Shown here: in pieces, positions 1 through 9,039 of the stretch | How the letters are laid out: every line of letters starts with the position of its first letter | How positions within the stretch are numbered: position 1 is the first letter of the stretch | Source of the DNA: Cytobacillus firmus | Lineage (GTDB): Bacteria > Bacillota > Bacilli > Bacillales > Cytobacillaceae | Direction: 5' to 3' | Length of the DNA: 64,000 bases | Assembly (NCBI RefSeq): GCF_023612095.1 | Contig: NZ_CP086235.1 | Span: 1,633,001 to 1,697,000, forward strand | Notes under the pieces: generated by a model | Told to the model about the DNA's origin: nothing | Databases searched by the model: none | Seen by the model: only the letters and a program-made list of their open reading frames with translations | Position numbers and translations under genes: made by a program

Positions 1-1
1 T

Positions 2-244
2 ATTGTGGGAACAGAAAAAGAATTGAAGAAGCACAGTGAAGGAAGATTTTTGGACCATCTTAGGCATGCTTTAGTGTTCGCGGATTCTTACGATAAATTG
101 CTTTTTGGAACCGATTGGCCACTTGCGCCTGTAGGCCCTTATATCGAATTTATAAAAGAGCTCATCCCTGGAGAGCATCATGAGGATGTTTTCTATAATA
201 CCGCTATAAAGGTTTTTCCTAAAATCAAGTCTTTTCTGCCATAG
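2..244 (+). CDS. Amidohydrolase-family protein, C-terminal fragment
   Basis: The reading frame is open to the left edge, so only about the last 80 residues are present and the start lies outside the window. The motif FGTDWPLAP is the Gly-Thr-Asp-Trp-Pro signature near the end of amidohydrolase_2 (COG2159) TIM barrels, where the Asp is normally a metal ligand. The following helix ending NTAIKVFP matches the usual C-terminus of that family. The substrate cannot be judged from this fragment. Confidence 0.7.
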   Translation: MVGTEKELKKHSEGRFLDHLRHALVFADSYDKLLFGTDWPLAPVGPYIEFIKELIPGEHHEDVFYNTAIKVFPKIKSFLP

Positions 245-250
245 AACCAG

Positions 251-285
251 GGGGCTGGGAGAGAAATCTTTCAATTCCAGCCCTT
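251..285 (+). terminator. Weak terminator-like hairpin
   Basis: GGGCTGG pairs with CCAGCCC after the amidohydrolase stop, but no clean T-run follows. Confidence 0.4.
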
Positions 286-342
286 CAAATAGTCTTATTT
301 ACATACATTTACGTATAAATATCATAAAAGGGGGCATCTTTA

Positions 343-1191
343 ATGGTTAAAATTGCATGGGTAACAGACAGCACGGCTTTTTTAAATAATGAGTTAAGAA
401 ACCACCCTGACCTGTACCAGATACCGATGACTATCATTATGGATGGCAGAGAATATACAGATGGTGTTGATTTAACACCTGAAGAACTTTATGCGAGGTT
501 AAAAACCCTGGATACCCCGGCTAAAACTTCCCAGCCATCCATCGGCGCTTTCAGGGATTTATACGAAAATCTGCAGAAGGATTATGACTGTATCATCGCT
601 GTGCTTGTATCGGCAAAGCTCAGCGGTACTGTTTCTTCCAGTGAACAGGCTGCCCAGCTGGTTGATATCCCGGTATACAGCCTGGACTCCAAGATATTAT
701 CATATCCTTTAACAAGATTAATCCTCAAAGGGATGGAACTGGCAGAGGCAGGACTGGACAGTAAGGACATTATCAGCGAGCTTGAGATGCTCCGTGATAC
801 GGGTGAAACATATGTCCTCATTGGCAGTCTTGAACAGCTCCATAGAAGCGGCAGGATGTCCGGGGTTCAATTCTTTTTAGGAAGCATGCTTAATGTAAAG
901 CCGATTATTTCAGTTCATGATGGAGAATTAAGTGTCAGGGAGAAGGCCAGGAGCGAGAGAAAGGCGAAAGATAAAATTGTGAAGCTTTTGAGGAGCGCTC
1001 ATCAAAGAAACCCGCTGAAGGAAGTATTCATCCTGTACGGTTTGCATCCCGAAGAAGCGGAGATATGGAAGAATGAACTCCAGGAAGAATTTTCGGGAGT
1101 TGAATTTGGATGCTACTCCTTAGGAGCCACCATTGGCGTCCACGCAGGAGAGCATACACTCGGCATCAGCTGGCTGAATGGCCTGGAATAA
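343..1191 (+). CDS. DegV-family fatty-acid-binding protein (FakB-like)
   Basis: 282 residues, the normal DegV length. DegV/FakB proteins bind a fatty acid and, in the FakA/FakB system, present it for phosphorylation at the membrane. The N-terminal VTDST motif and the KLSGTVSS loop near residue 100 are the family's ligand-binding signatures, and the segment SLEQLHRSGR near residue 165 is also typical. GGGGGCATCTTTA precedes the ATG. A hairpin terminator follows, so it is probably a single-gene unit. A second DegV of the same length lies at 27.7 kb. Which fatty acid each binds cannot be told from sequence. Confidence 0.9.
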   Translation: MVKIAWVTDSTAFLNNELRNHPDLYQIPMTIIMDGREYTDGVDLTPEELYARLKTLDTPAKTSQPSIGAFRDLYENLQKDYDCIIAVLVSAKLSGTVSSSEQAAQLVDIPVYSLDSKILSYPLTRLILKGMELAEAGLDSKDIISELEMLRDTGETYVLIGSLEQLHRSGRMSGVQFFLGSMLNVKPIISVHDGELSVREKARSERKAKDKIVKLLRSAHQRNPLKEVFILYGLHPEEAEIWKNELQEEFSGVEFGCYSLGATIGVHAGEHTLGISWLNGLE

Positions 1192-1207
1192 ATTAATATA
1201 AGCTCTG

Positions 1208-1250
1208 GTGCAGGAAATCAAATACTGGTTTTCTGCACTTTTTTATTTTT
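1208..1250 (+). terminator. Rho-independent terminator after degV paralogue
   Basis: GTGCAGGAAA pairs with TTTTCTGCAC around a 10-nt loop, followed by a T-rich run. Confidence 0.7.
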
Positions 1251-1336
1251 ATATATCCGTAGGGTATGACCTTGCCATCGTTTCTTTTTAGTACTAATGT
1301 TAAAATGGACAGTGGAGTTTGAAAGCGGGTGAAATA

Positions 1337-1984
1337 ATGAAAGAAAATATTATACATATAACTGAAAAATTTGTCCGGGATACACTCGGAGATGATTCAA
1401 CCGGGCATGACTGGCATCATATTGAGCGGGTTCGAAAAAACGCCCTTTACATAGCGGAAAAGGAACAAAAAGGAGATCCTTTCTTAATTGAAATGGCAGC
1501 CTTGCTTCATGATATATCTGATGCAAAGCTGAACATTTCCGTGGAAGCAGGGGACAGGAAACTGTCTGACTTTCTGCAGGAACTCGAAATCACAGAGGAA
1601 GCATCCAGCTCCATTAAGGCAATTATTGATTCAGTTTCCTTTAAAGGCGGCCATAACACCAGGATCTTAAGCGCAGAAGCCCAAATTGTCCAGGATGCGG
1701 ACAGATTGGATGCAATCGGTGCCGTGGGAATTGCGAGAGCATTTGCCTACGGAGGCAAAAAAGGACAGCTGATTTATGATCCTGCCCTTGATATCAGAGA
1801 GGAAATGACTGAAGATGAATACCGGAATGGCAGGTCGTCATCCATCAATCACTTTTACGAAAAGCTTTTGAAGCTGAAAGATCTGCTGAATACTGACACT
1901 GCTACGGAATTGGCAGAAGAGCGGCACGAGCTAATGGAGCAGTTTCTGCATCAATTTTTTAAAGAATGGAATGGTCAAGCATGA
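1337..1984 (+). CDS. ypgQ: HD-domain phosphohydrolase, YpgQ-like
   Basis: 215 residues. An N-terminal GHDWHHIERV segment and the LLHDISDAK motif supply the His and His-Asp metal ligands of the HD superfamily; QDADRLDAIGAVGIAR near residue 120 provides the later conserved Asp. B. subtilis YpgQ is of this family, and the neighbours ypgR, ilvD and yphP match that locus. An in-frame TTG exists 18 nt upstream, but the ATG is preferred because GCGGGTGA lies just before it. The stop overlaps the next gene's start (ATGA), so the two are translationally coupled. YpgQ-type enzymes hydrolyse nucleotide triphosphates in vitro; the physiological substrate here is unknown. Confidence 0.85.
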   Translation: MKENIIHITEKFVRDTLGDDSTGHDWHHIERVRKNALYIAEKEQKGDPFLIEMAALLHDISDAKLNISVEAGDRKLSDFLQELEITEEASSSIKAIIDSVSFKGGHNTRILSAEAQIVQDADRLDAIGAVGIARAFAYGGKKGQLIYDPALDIREEMTEDEYRNGRSSSINHFYEKLLKLKDLLNTDTATELAEERHELMEQFLHQFFKEWNGQA

Positions 1985-3861
1985 AGATGATTTCTGTGGA
2001 AAATGTGACAAAAACCTATGGTGAGAAAGAACTTTTTAACAATATATCCTTTACAATAGCCGAAAAAGAAAGGGCAGGACTGATCGGTGTAAACGGTACA
2101 GGAAAATCCTCCCTTTTGAAGGTGATTGCGGGAGTTGACCTGCCGGACTCCGGCGAAATAGTCAAACCGAGAGATTACACCATTTCATATTCAGCACAGC
2201 AGCCTGACCTGAATCATGATTTATCCGTTCTCGAGCAGGTGTTTGCAGGAGATGCGCCAATTCTTGTGCTGCAGAGAGAATATGAACAAGCACTGCTGGA
2301 GCTTAGCCGGCACCCTGAAGACCCAGCTGTCCAGGAAAGCCTATTCGAACTTCAAAAAAGAATGGATACACTTAATGCCTGGGAAGTTAATACCGATGCC
2401 AAAACGATTCTCACTAAACTGGGCATTGAGGATTTCAGCAGAAAGGTCGGTGAGCTTTCAGGAGGTCAGAAAAAACGGGTTGCGCTGGCGCAGGCTTTGA
2501 TCCAGTCACCAGACTTGCTGATTCTTGACGAGCCGACCAATCATCTTGATTTTGAATCGGTTAAATGGCTGGAAGAATATCTGGGGAAATATCAGGGCGC
2601 ACTGCTGCTAGTAACACATGACCGTTATTTCCTGGACCGGGTTACCAATAAAATGTTTGAGCTTGAGGGCGGAAATCTTTACAGCTATAAGGGGAATTAT
2701 GCTGCATTCCTTGAAGCCAAGGCGATAAGAGAGGAAAATGAATCAGCCACTATAGAAAAGCAGAGAAATCTGTTCAGAAGGGAACTCGAGTGGATCAGGA
2801 GAGGTGCAAAAGCCCGTACCACCAAACAAAAAGCAAGGATCCAGCGGTTTGAGACCCTTGACAGCCAGCTTGCTTCAGTTAAATCCTCTGAAAAATTGGA
2901 TATGTCCCTAAGCGGCAGCCGTCTCGGAAAACAAGTATTTGAACTCGAAGCTGCTACAAAAAAGTATGGCTCCCAAACAATTCTGGATCATTTTGATCTT
3001 CTCGTAAAGCCAGGGGACAGAATAGGGATTATTGGAAGAAATGGGACAGGGAAATCCACACTCCTTAACATATTGGCAGGCAGGATTCCGCTGGACTCAG
3101 GTGAGCGTATTATTGGGCAGACAGTAAAAGTTGCTTACTATACCCAGGAAAGCGAAGATATGGATGAGAGTAAGCGCATGATCGAATACCTCAAAGAAAC
3201 AGCTGAAGTAGTTGAAACTTCAGATGGAAAAACTATTTCTGCGGCTCAAATGCTGGAGCGTTTCCTATTTCAGCCATATACTCATGGAACCCCTATCCGC
3301 AAGCTTTCCGGAGGGGAAAAACGGAGACTTTATTTACTGAAAATCTTAATGTCTGAACCAAATGTTCTCCTTCTTGACGAGCCGACCAATAACCTTGATA
3401 CCCAAACCCTGACGGTTCTCGAGGATTATCTTGATGATTTTCCCGGCGTAGTCATTACTGTTTCACATGACCGCTACTTCCTGGATAAAGTGGCTGAACA
3501 GCTGCTTGTGTTAAAAGGAGAAGGCGAGATTGACTCCTACTACGGAAATTACAGTGAATTTCTTGAAAGCGAAAATGCCAAACCGGTTCAGGAAGTTAAC
3601 CATGCCCTTAAAAAAACGAGGGAAACGAAACCGAAGAAAAAGAGAATGAGCTATAAAGAGAAAAAGGAATGGGAAGAAATAGAGGGAAAGATTGAGGCTG
3701 CTGAAACGCGTCTCGAAACGATTGCCTCAGAGATGGCCAGCATTGGCAGTGACTTTGAAAAAGGCCAGGCATTAGTAGAAGAGGAATCGAAACTGAATGA
3801 AGAACTGGAATATCTGATAGAGAGATGGAGCTACCTTTCAGAGCAAGCAGAAAATGAATAA
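1981..3861 (+). CDS. yfmR: ABC-F family ATPase, YfmR/Uup type
   Basis: 626 residues with two complete ABC cassettes and no membrane segments. First cassette: GVNGTGKSS (Walker A, about residue 36), LSGGQKKRV signature and LLILDEPTNHLD. Second cassette: GRNGTGKST, LSGGEKRRL and LLLDEPTNNLD. A charged linker separates them, and the last 90 residues are Lys/Glu-rich and predicted coiled coil, the layout of Uup/YfmR. These proteins act at the ribosome; YfmR is known to work alongside EF-P in resolving stalled elongation. The start overlaps the ypgQ stop by ATGA; a second ATG two codons on is equally possible. Assignment to YfmR rather than another ABC-F subgroup rests on the C-terminal domain and length. 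Confidence 0.88.
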   Translation: MKMISVENVTKTYGEKELFNNISFTIAEKERAGLIGVNGTGKSSLLKVIAGVDLPDSGEIVKPRDYTISYSAQQPDLNHDLSVLEQVFAGDAPILVLQREYEQALLELSRHPEDPAVQESLFELQKRMDTLNAWEVNTDAKTILTKLGIEDFSRKVGELSGGQKKRVALAQALIQSPDLLILDEPTNHLDFESVKWLEEYLGKYQGALLLVTHDRYFLDRVTNKMFELEGGNLYSYKGNYAAFLEAKAIREENESATIEKQRNLFRRELEWIRRGAKARTTKQKARIQRFETLDSQLASVKSSEKLDMSLSGSRLGKQVFELEAATKKYGSQTILDHFDLLVKPGDRIGIIGRNGTGKSTLLNILAGRIPLDSGERIIGQTVKVAYYTQESEDMDESKRMIEYLKETAEVVETSDGKTISAAQMLERFLFQPYTHGTPIRKLSGGEKRRLYLLKILMSEPNVLLLDEPTNNLDTQTLTVLEDYLDDFPGVVITVSHDRYFLDKVAEQLLVLKGEGEIDSYYGNYSEFLESENAKPVQEVNHALKKTRETKPKKKRMSYKEKKEWEEIEGKIEAAETRLETIASEMASIGSDFEKGQALVEEESKLNEELEYLIERWSYLSEQAENE

Positions 3862-3867
3862 TCACAT

Positions 3868-3892
3868 GCCCGGGGAATCTCCGGGTTTTTTC
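3868..3892 (+). terminator. Rho-independent terminator after yfmR
   Basis: CCCGG/CCGGG stem with a 7-nt loop, followed by TTTTTT. Confidence 0.8.
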
Positions 3893-3983
3893 TATATTTA
3901 AAACAGCTAAAATGCCTCGAAATTTTCCTTATGTTAAAATAAAACCAGTTACCAGCGTGAATATATAAAAAAGGGTGATACTT

Positions 3984-5120
3984 TTGAAAATAAAAGCAAT
4001 CGAACCAACACCGAGTCCGAATACAATGAAGGTTATTCTTGATGAAGAGCTTCCAATGGGGAAAGCCAATAATTATAAAAAAGATAAAAATGAAGGAGCT
4101 CCCAAGATCATCCTTGATATTCTTGAGATCGAAGGCATAAAAGGAGTTTACCATGTTGCTGATTTCCTGGCAGTAGAAAGAAATGCTAAATATGACTGGA
4201 AAGAGCTGCTTCCTCAAGTTCGGTCTGCTTTTGGCGAAGACGTGGAAAATGACGGCTCTGAAGAAAACAGCATTGATGAACATTTTGGTGAAGTGCAAGT
4301 ATTAGTCCAAATGTACAAAGGAATTCCCATGCAGGTGAAGCTGACTGACGGCACGGAAGAAAAGCGCTTCGGACTTCCTGAAAACTTCATTAATGCTGTT
4401 GCAAAAGCTCAGGATCCTGCTGATAATGTTGTGATGGTCCGCAAGTGGAAGGAATTTGGGGTCCGCTACGGAGACTTTGACCAAGTTGGCCATGATATTG
4501 TAGAGGAACTAATGGCTGCCTTTCCGGAGGGAAGACTCCAGACTCTTGTGATAATGGCTAAAAGCCCGGATAAAGCGGAGGATAAGCATGTGCGTTCTCT
4601 TCTGAAACTTTCAGTCGAAGATCTGGATTCCCCGGATTGGCGGGAGCGCTATCAAAAACTCGAACAGATGGATAATCCAGAACTGGAGGACCTGCCTGTT
4701 CTTGAAAAAGCTCTCAATGACGAGAAGGCTTCAATCAGGAGACTTGCGACAGTTTATCTTGGGATGATTGAGGATAAAAAGGTCCTGCCGCTTCTGTACA
4801 GAGCATTGAAGGATAAAACCGTCACTGTAAGGCGTACAGCCGGAGACTGTTTATCAGACTTAGGGTTTGCAGAAGCAATGGACGCCATGAAGGAAGCTCT
4901 GCAGGATGACAGTAAGCTTGTACGCTGGCGTGCGGCCATGTTCCTTTACGAAGTGGGAGATGAAAGTGCGCTGCCTGCTCTAAAGGCTGCAGAAGACGAC
5001 CCGGAATTCGAAGTCAGCCTGCAGATTAAACTGGCTATTGAGAGAATTGAGCAGGGAGAAGAAGCAAAGGGTTCAGTTTGGAAACAAATGACCGAATCCC
5101 GGAACAAAGGTGAGAAATAA
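3984..5120 (+). CDS. ypgR: HEAT-repeat protein YpgR / conserved virulence factor C
   Basis: 378 residues. The N-terminal part begins KIKAIEPTPSPNTMK and resembles the NifU N-terminal scaffold domain. Residues from about 205 to 360 are Leu/Ala-rich helical repeats of HEAT type (PVLEKALNDEKASIRR, LLYRALKDKTVTVRR, AMKEALQDDSKLVRW). This two-part layout is that of B. subtilis YpgR and staphylococcal CvfC. TTG is chosen as start because AAAGGGTGA lies 6-7 nt before it; an upstream GTG would overlap that site. Molecular function is not known; CvfC affects virulence gene expression in Staphylococcus. Confidence 0.85.
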   Translation: MKIKAIEPTPSPNTMKVILDEELPMGKANNYKKDKNEGAPKIILDILEIEGIKGVYHVADFLAVERNAKYDWKELLPQVRSAFGEDVENDGSEENSIDEHFGEVQVLVQMYKGIPMQVKLTDGTEEKRFGLPENFINAVAKAQDPADNVVMVRKWKEFGVRYGDFDQVGHDIVEELMAAFPEGRLQTLVIMAKSPDKAEDKHVRSLLKLSVEDLDSPDWRERYQKLEQMDNPELEDLPVLEKALNDEKASIRRLATVYLGMIEDKKVLPLLYRALKDKTVTVRRTAGDCLSDLGFAEAMDAMKEALQDDSKLVRWRAAMFLYEVGDESALPALKAAEDDPEFEVSLQIKLAIERIEQGEEAKGSVWKQMTESRNKGEK

Positions 5121-5128
5121 TTTTAAGA

Positions 5129-5165
5129 AAACCGCTCAGATTTCAAGATCTGCAGCGGTTTTTTA
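5129..5165 (+). terminator. Rho-independent terminator after ypgR
   Basis: AACCGCT..AGAT pairs with ATCT..AGCGGTT, followed by a T6 run. Confidence 0.85.
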
Positions 5166-5369
5166 ATTGGAATTGATTAATTTAAAACTTACACGCATTA
5201 CAGTTTCATCCGTTTAAAGCGAAAAATTAAATTAAATTTGTAATAATTATTGAAATTATCCGAAAAAGGGTCTATATTGGAAAGAAAATATTTGGGGGGC
5301 AGGAGGTTAGTCAATCTTTTCCATAGAATAAGAGATTATGAATCTAGGGTAAAACGGGAGGTACATACT

Positions 5370-7055
5370 ATGACTGGCTCACAGATGAGAAGTGATATGA
5401 TCAAAAAAGGCACAGACCGGGCTCCGCATCGCAGCCTGCTGCGTGCTGCCGGAGTAAAAGAAGAAGATTTCGGAAAACCATTTATTGCTGTGTGCAATTC
5501 CTATATTGATATCGTTCCTGGACATGTGCATTTGCAGGAATTCGGTAAAATTGTTAAAGAAGCAATCCGTGAAGCAGGCGGCGTTCCATTTGAATTTAAT
5601 ACCATTGGTGTGGATGATGGAATTGCGATGGGCCATATCGGCATGCGCTATTCTCTGCCAAGCCGTGAAATCATTGCAGACTCACTTGAAACAGTGGTTT
5701 CTGCCCACTGGTTTGATGGAATGGTATGTATCCCGAACTGCGATAAAATCACACCCGGAATGATGATGGGGGCATTAAGGGTTAATATTCCAACCCTTTT
5801 TGTCAGCGGCGGCCCGATGAAAGCCGGCGTTGATTCAAGCGGAAAGCCATTATCCTTAAGCTCGGTCTTTGAGGGTGTGGGTGCCTTCGAATCCGGCCAA
5901 ATCGACGAACAAAAGCTCCTGGAAATCGAGCAGGTAGCATGTCCGACCTGCGGTTCCTGTTCAGGAATGTTCACTGCGAATTCCATGAACTGTCTTGCAG
6001 AAGGACTGGGACTTGCACTTCCTGGAAATGGCACGATTCTGGCTGTATCAGAAGAAAGAAAAGAATTTGTTAAACGTTCAGCCAAGCAGCTGATGGAATT
6101 AATCAAGCAAGACATCAAACCGCGCGATATTGTTACCATCGATGCGATTGACAATGCATTTGCCCTGGATATGGCAATGGGCGGGTCAACGAATACAGTT
6201 CTTCACACCTTGGCGCTTGCCCACGAAGCTGAAATTGAATATCCGATTGAACGAATCAATGAGATTGCCAACCGGGTTCCGCATTTAGCCAAGATCGCTC
6301 CTGCATCAGATTATCATATTGAAGATGTTCATAATGCGGGTGGGGTGAGTGCAATTATCAATGAATTGCTTAAAAAGCCGGACGCCTTGAATGGTGACTG
6401 TCTGACCGTTACCGGAAAGCCGCTAAGGGAGAATGTAGCCGGCAGTGAGATTCAGGATAAAAATGTAATCCGGACGCTGGAGAATCCGCACTCTGAGCGC
6501 GGAGGGCTGGCGGTTTTATTTGGGAATCTAGCTCCTGAGGGATCCATTATAAAAGTAGGTGCAGTAGATGAGTCAGTTGGCGGATATCATAGAGGACCAG
6601 CCATCTGCTTTGATTCGCAGGAAGATGCACTATCTGGAATCATTACTGGCAAGGTGCAGGAAGGCCATGTTGTGGTCATTCGTTATGAGGGCCCTAAAGG
6701 TGGCCCTGGAATGCCGGAGATGCTTGCACCGACTTCACAGATTGTCGGCCGTGGTCTAGGTGCAAAAGTCGGCCTGATTACAGATGGCCGTTTCTCGGGT
6801 GCTTCACGCGGCATCAGCATTGGGCACATCTCACCGGAGGCTGCTGAAGGCGGACCTATTGCATTTGTAGAAAATGGAGACATCATCGAACTGGATTTGA
6901 ATAATCGTACAATTAATCTGGAAATCTCAGATGAAGAATTTGAAAAACGCAAAGCCAATTGGAAAGGCTTCGAGCCAAAGGTCAAAAAAGGCTATCTTGC
7001 CCGTTATTCGAAGCTTGTGACCAATGCCAGCACAGGCGGCGTTATGAAAATTTAA
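5370..7055 (+). CDS. ilvD: Dihydroxy-acid dehydratase
   Basis: 561 residues, normal IlvD length. Catalyses dehydration of 2,3-dihydroxy-isovalerate and -methylvalerate to the 2-keto acids in valine/isoleucine synthesis, using an Fe-S cluster and Mg. [12 protein letters not shown] contains the cluster cysteines; [14 protein letters not shown] holds another conserved Cys and a metal Asp; GRFSGASRG is the C-terminal family signature. The ATG is preceded by GGGAGGTACATACT; the open frame extends 40 codons upstream but lacks similarity. No T-box or other leader was recognised in the 200 bp upstream. It lies about 17 kb from ilvA, as in related genomes, with the Ter cluster adding distance. Confidence 0.97.
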   Translation: MTGSQMRSDMIKKGTDRAPHRSLLRAAGVKEEDFGKPFIAVCNSYIDIVPGHVHLQEFGKIVKEAIREAGGVPFEFNTIGVDDGIAMGHIGMRYSLPSREIIADSLETVVSAHWFDGMVCIPNCDKITPGMMMGALRVNIPTLFVSGGPMKAGVDSSGKPLSLSSVFEGVGAFESGQIDEQKLLEIEQVACPTCGSCSGMFTANSMNCLAEGLGLALPGNGTILAVSEERKEFVKRSAKQLMELIKQDIKPRDIVTIDAIDNAFALDMAMGGSTNTVLHTLALAHEAEIEYPIERINEIANRVPHLAKIAPASDYHIEDVHNAGGVSAIINELLKKPDALNGDCLTVTGKPLRENVAGSEIQDKNVIRTLENPHSERGGLAVLFGNLAPEGSIIKVGAVDESVGGYHRGPAICFDSQEDALSGIITGKVQEGHVVVIRYEGPKGGPGMPEMLAPTSQIVGRGLGAKVGLITDGRFSGASRGISIGHISPEAAEGGPIAFVENGDIIELDLNNRTINLEISDEEFEKRKANWKGFEPKVKKGYLARYSKLVTNASTGGVMKI

Positions 7056-7063
7056 GTATATTT

Positions 7064-7098
7064 AGAAAGCCGGTCCTAAAAAGACCGGCTTTCTTTGA
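7064..7098 (+). terminator. Rho-independent terminator after ilvD
   Basis: GAAAGCCGGTC and GACCGGCTTTC form an 11-bp stem with a 7-nt loop; only a short T-run follows. Confidence 0.8.
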
Positions 7099-7202
7099 AT
7101 TAGCTGCCATATGACGAAAACCGGCATAGAAAAATTGCATTAAGTTCATACGATATAGTATGCTTACTTTACAAACTGCACGTTAAGGAGGATACAAATC
7201 TT

Positions 7203-7637
7203 ATGTCAATGGCATATGAAGAATATATGAAACAAATGGTAAAGCCGATGCGTGAGGAACTTGTACAGGCAGGCTTTAAAGAGCTTACGGCTTCAGAAGA
7301 TGTAGAGCAATTCATGGAAGAGCTTGAAGGAACAGCTCTTGTTGTCGTGAATTCAGTTTGCGGCTGTGCGGCTGGTCTTGCCCGCCCTGCAGCAACACAG
7401 GCTGTTTTAAGAAGTGAAAAGAAACCTGATCACCTGGTGACGGTTTTTGCCGGACAGGACAAAGAAGCAACAGCTAAAATGCGCGAGTACTTTGATGGAT
7501 ATGAGCCTTCATCACCTTCTATGGCTCTTTTAAAAGGGAAGGAAGTTGTGCACTTCATTCACCGCCATGATATCGAAGACCACTCTATGGAAGCAATTAT
7601 GGAGAACCTTCTTGCAGCTTTTGAGGCGAATTGCTGA
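7203..7637 (+). CDS. yphP: Bacilliredoxin BrxA/BrxB family (YphP)
   Basis: 144 residues with the defining CGC active site in NSVCGCAAGLARPA near residue 53, in a thioredoxin-like fold. Bacilliredoxins remove bacillithiol from S-bacillithiolated proteins after oxidative stress; the first Cys is the nucleophile. Its position next to ilvD and before ypiP matches B. subtilis yphP (brxA). TAAGGAGGATAC precedes the ATG; a second Met is two codons in. The presence of the enzyme implies bacillithiol in this organism, an inference from the family. Confidence 0.93.
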   Translation: MSMAYEEYMKQMVKPMREELVQAGFKELTASEDVEQFMEELEGTALVVVNSVCGCAAGLARPAATQAVLRSEKKPDHLVTVFAGQDKEATAKMREYFDGYEPSSPSMALLKGKEVVHFIHRHDIEDHSMEAIMENLLAAFEANC

Positions 7638-7706
7638 GAATATTAGATTAAGGCTGTATTCATAAATTTTGCTGCTAATGTGCAGGTAACTAAATTCGAC
7701 CTCTGA

Positions 7707-7830
7707 GTTGATTGGAGCGGAGGGCACTTGACTCCTGCGGGAGGTGAGGGAAGTGTGAGACCCCGCAGGCGGAGCCGAGGAGGCTCGCATTCCTCCCCGC
7801 GGAAAGCAAGTGCCTGGAGCGGAAATCAAC
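7707..7830. repeat. Dispersed inverted-repeat element, copy 1 (short form)
   Basis: About 124 bp. The ends GTTGATT..GGCACTTG and CAAGTGCC..AATCAAC are inverted repeats. The interior holds GAGACCCCGCAGGCG, AGCCGAGGAGGCTC and CCCGCGGAAAGCAAG, all of which recur in the copies at 26954 and 50845. There is no transposase and no plausible protein. It sits between the yphP stop and the terminator-like hairpin at 7889 and may be transcribed with yphP. Confidence 0.85.
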
Positions 7831-7888
7831 GAGCTGAATTCATAAACAAAAAACAATAATCTTTGAAAAGAATTAGATTAAACAAAAC

Positions 7889-7917
7889 GGGGTGTCTGCT
7901 GGCACCCTTTTTTTTAT
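7889..7917 (+). terminator. Rho-independent terminator before ypiP
   Basis: GGGTG pairs with CACCC, followed by an eight-T run; probably ends yphP transcription beyond the repeat. Confidence 0.65.
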
Positions 7918-7947
7918 AGCAATCATAGGAAAATCAGGTGAACATAA

Positions 7948-8721
7948 ATGATTATTACAACTTCGGGACGCACCAATGAAGTGATGAAAGAAAAAGCAAG
8001 AAACATAGCAGAACAATTAGGAGCAGAATACATCGACAGGAATAAAAGGTCTGTTAAAGCAATTCAAAAACAAGTTCCTGAAGACTGTATAGTAGTTGGA
8101 AAAGAGCGGCTGGAACTTTATCCGATTGGCGAAAACCAGCCGTTCTTCTTTCATCCCAGTTCAGCAATGTTCAGAGTGAAGCGCCTTCTAAAAGGAGAAA
8201 ATGATCCTTTTATTGAGGCTGCCGGCCTTAAAGAAGGCAGCAGTATTCTTGATTGTACCCTGGGACTGGCCTCTGACAGCATCACAGCCAGTTATGCTGT
8301 GGGGAGTAAAGGTAAAGTCACGGGGCTTGAAGGAAATAAATACCTTTCCTTTCTGGTGGCGAATGGTCTTAAGCAATGGGACTCCGGGCTTGAGATTATG
8401 AATCAGGCTATGGGAAGAATAAATGTGGAAGCCTCAATGGCCCTTCCTTATTTAAAAAAACTGCCCGCTGACAGTTATGATATTGTCTATTTTGATCCTA
8501 TGTTTGAAGAAGAAATCTTTGAATCAGAAGGGATTAAAGCTTTAAGGAACTTTGCTGTCTATGAGGATCTGTCAGAAGAAGTTATATTTCATGCAAAACG
8601 GGCAGCGAGGCAGAGGGTGATCCTGAAAGACCACTTTAGAAGTTCCAGGTTTGCTCAATATGGCTTCAAAGTAATTGAAAGAAAGTCATCGAAATTTCAT
8701 TTTGGCATTATTGAAAAATAA
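7948..8721 (+). CDS. ypiP: Class I SAM-dependent methyltransferase YpiP
   Basis: 257 residues. The sequence resembles the RsmJ group: SILDCTLGLASDS near residue 98 is the SAM-binding motif I region, and VYFDPMFEEE near residue 178 occupies motif IV, where RsmJ enzymes have DPMYP. RsmJ methylates 16S rRNA in proteobacteria, so an RNA substrate is plausible but unproven. An N-terminal segment of about 60 residues carries no recognised domain. Position after yphP matches B. subtilis ypiP. Confidence 0.8.
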   Translation: MIITTSGRTNEVMKEKARNIAEQLGAEYIDRNKRSVKAIQKQVPEDCIVVGKERLELYPIGENQPFFFHPSSAMFRVKRLLKGENDPFIEAAGLKEGSSILDCTLGLASDSITASYAVGSKGKVTGLEGNKYLSFLVANGLKQWDSGLEIMNQAMGRINVEASMALPYLKKLPADSYDIVYFDPMFEEEIFESEGIKALRNFAVYEDLSEEVIFHAKRAARQRVILKDHFRSSRFAQYGFKVIERKSSKFHFGIIEK

Positions 8722-8723
8722 GA

Positions 8724-8757
8724 GAAGGTGCCAGTTAATTCAGGCACCTTCCTATTT
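8724..8757. terminator. Bidirectional terminator between ypiP and a small minus-strand gene
   Basis: AAGGTGCC pairs with GGCACCTT around a 10-nt loop; it could serve both converging genes. Confidence 0.65.
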
Positions 8758-8833
8758 AATCCGCAATGGCCAGATAAACAAAGTAAGCCATCAGTAAAAG
8801 ACTTGCAATGACAAAGAATACAGACCAATCCAT
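8756..8833 (-). CDS. Predicted 25-residue single-span membrane peptide
   Basis: An open frame MDWSVFFVIASLL... ends LAIAD. Almost the whole peptide is one hydrophobic helix with an N-terminal Asp-Trp. AAGGGGGAAATAATC precedes the ATG, a strong ribosome binding site with normal spacing, and a shared terminator hairpin lies just beyond the stop. No family is recognised. Very small membrane peptides of this kind are common in Bacillus, often regulatory or made in sporulation, but a role cannot be assigned. Confidence 0.55.
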   Translation of the reverse strand: MDWSVFFVIASLLLMAYFVYLAIAD

Positions 8834-9039
8834 GATTATTTCCCCCTTATTCATTCTTCAGGACTTGAAGAACATGATTTGTTTTATTATTCCCCGCTTT
8901 GCTGCTTATTAATCCGCCAATTAACTCATTACTATATTTCTATTGTTCTTTTTGCCGATGTATGAAATCAATTTAAATTTGGTTCAAAAAGAAGTATAAT
9001 AGAAAAATAGAAACGAGATACATAGCGAGGAAGGATACG

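Noticed and set aside
7530..7856. A 108-codon frame antisense to yphP
   Set aside because: It covers copy 1 of the repeat and the 3' end of yphP in another frame, with no binding site.
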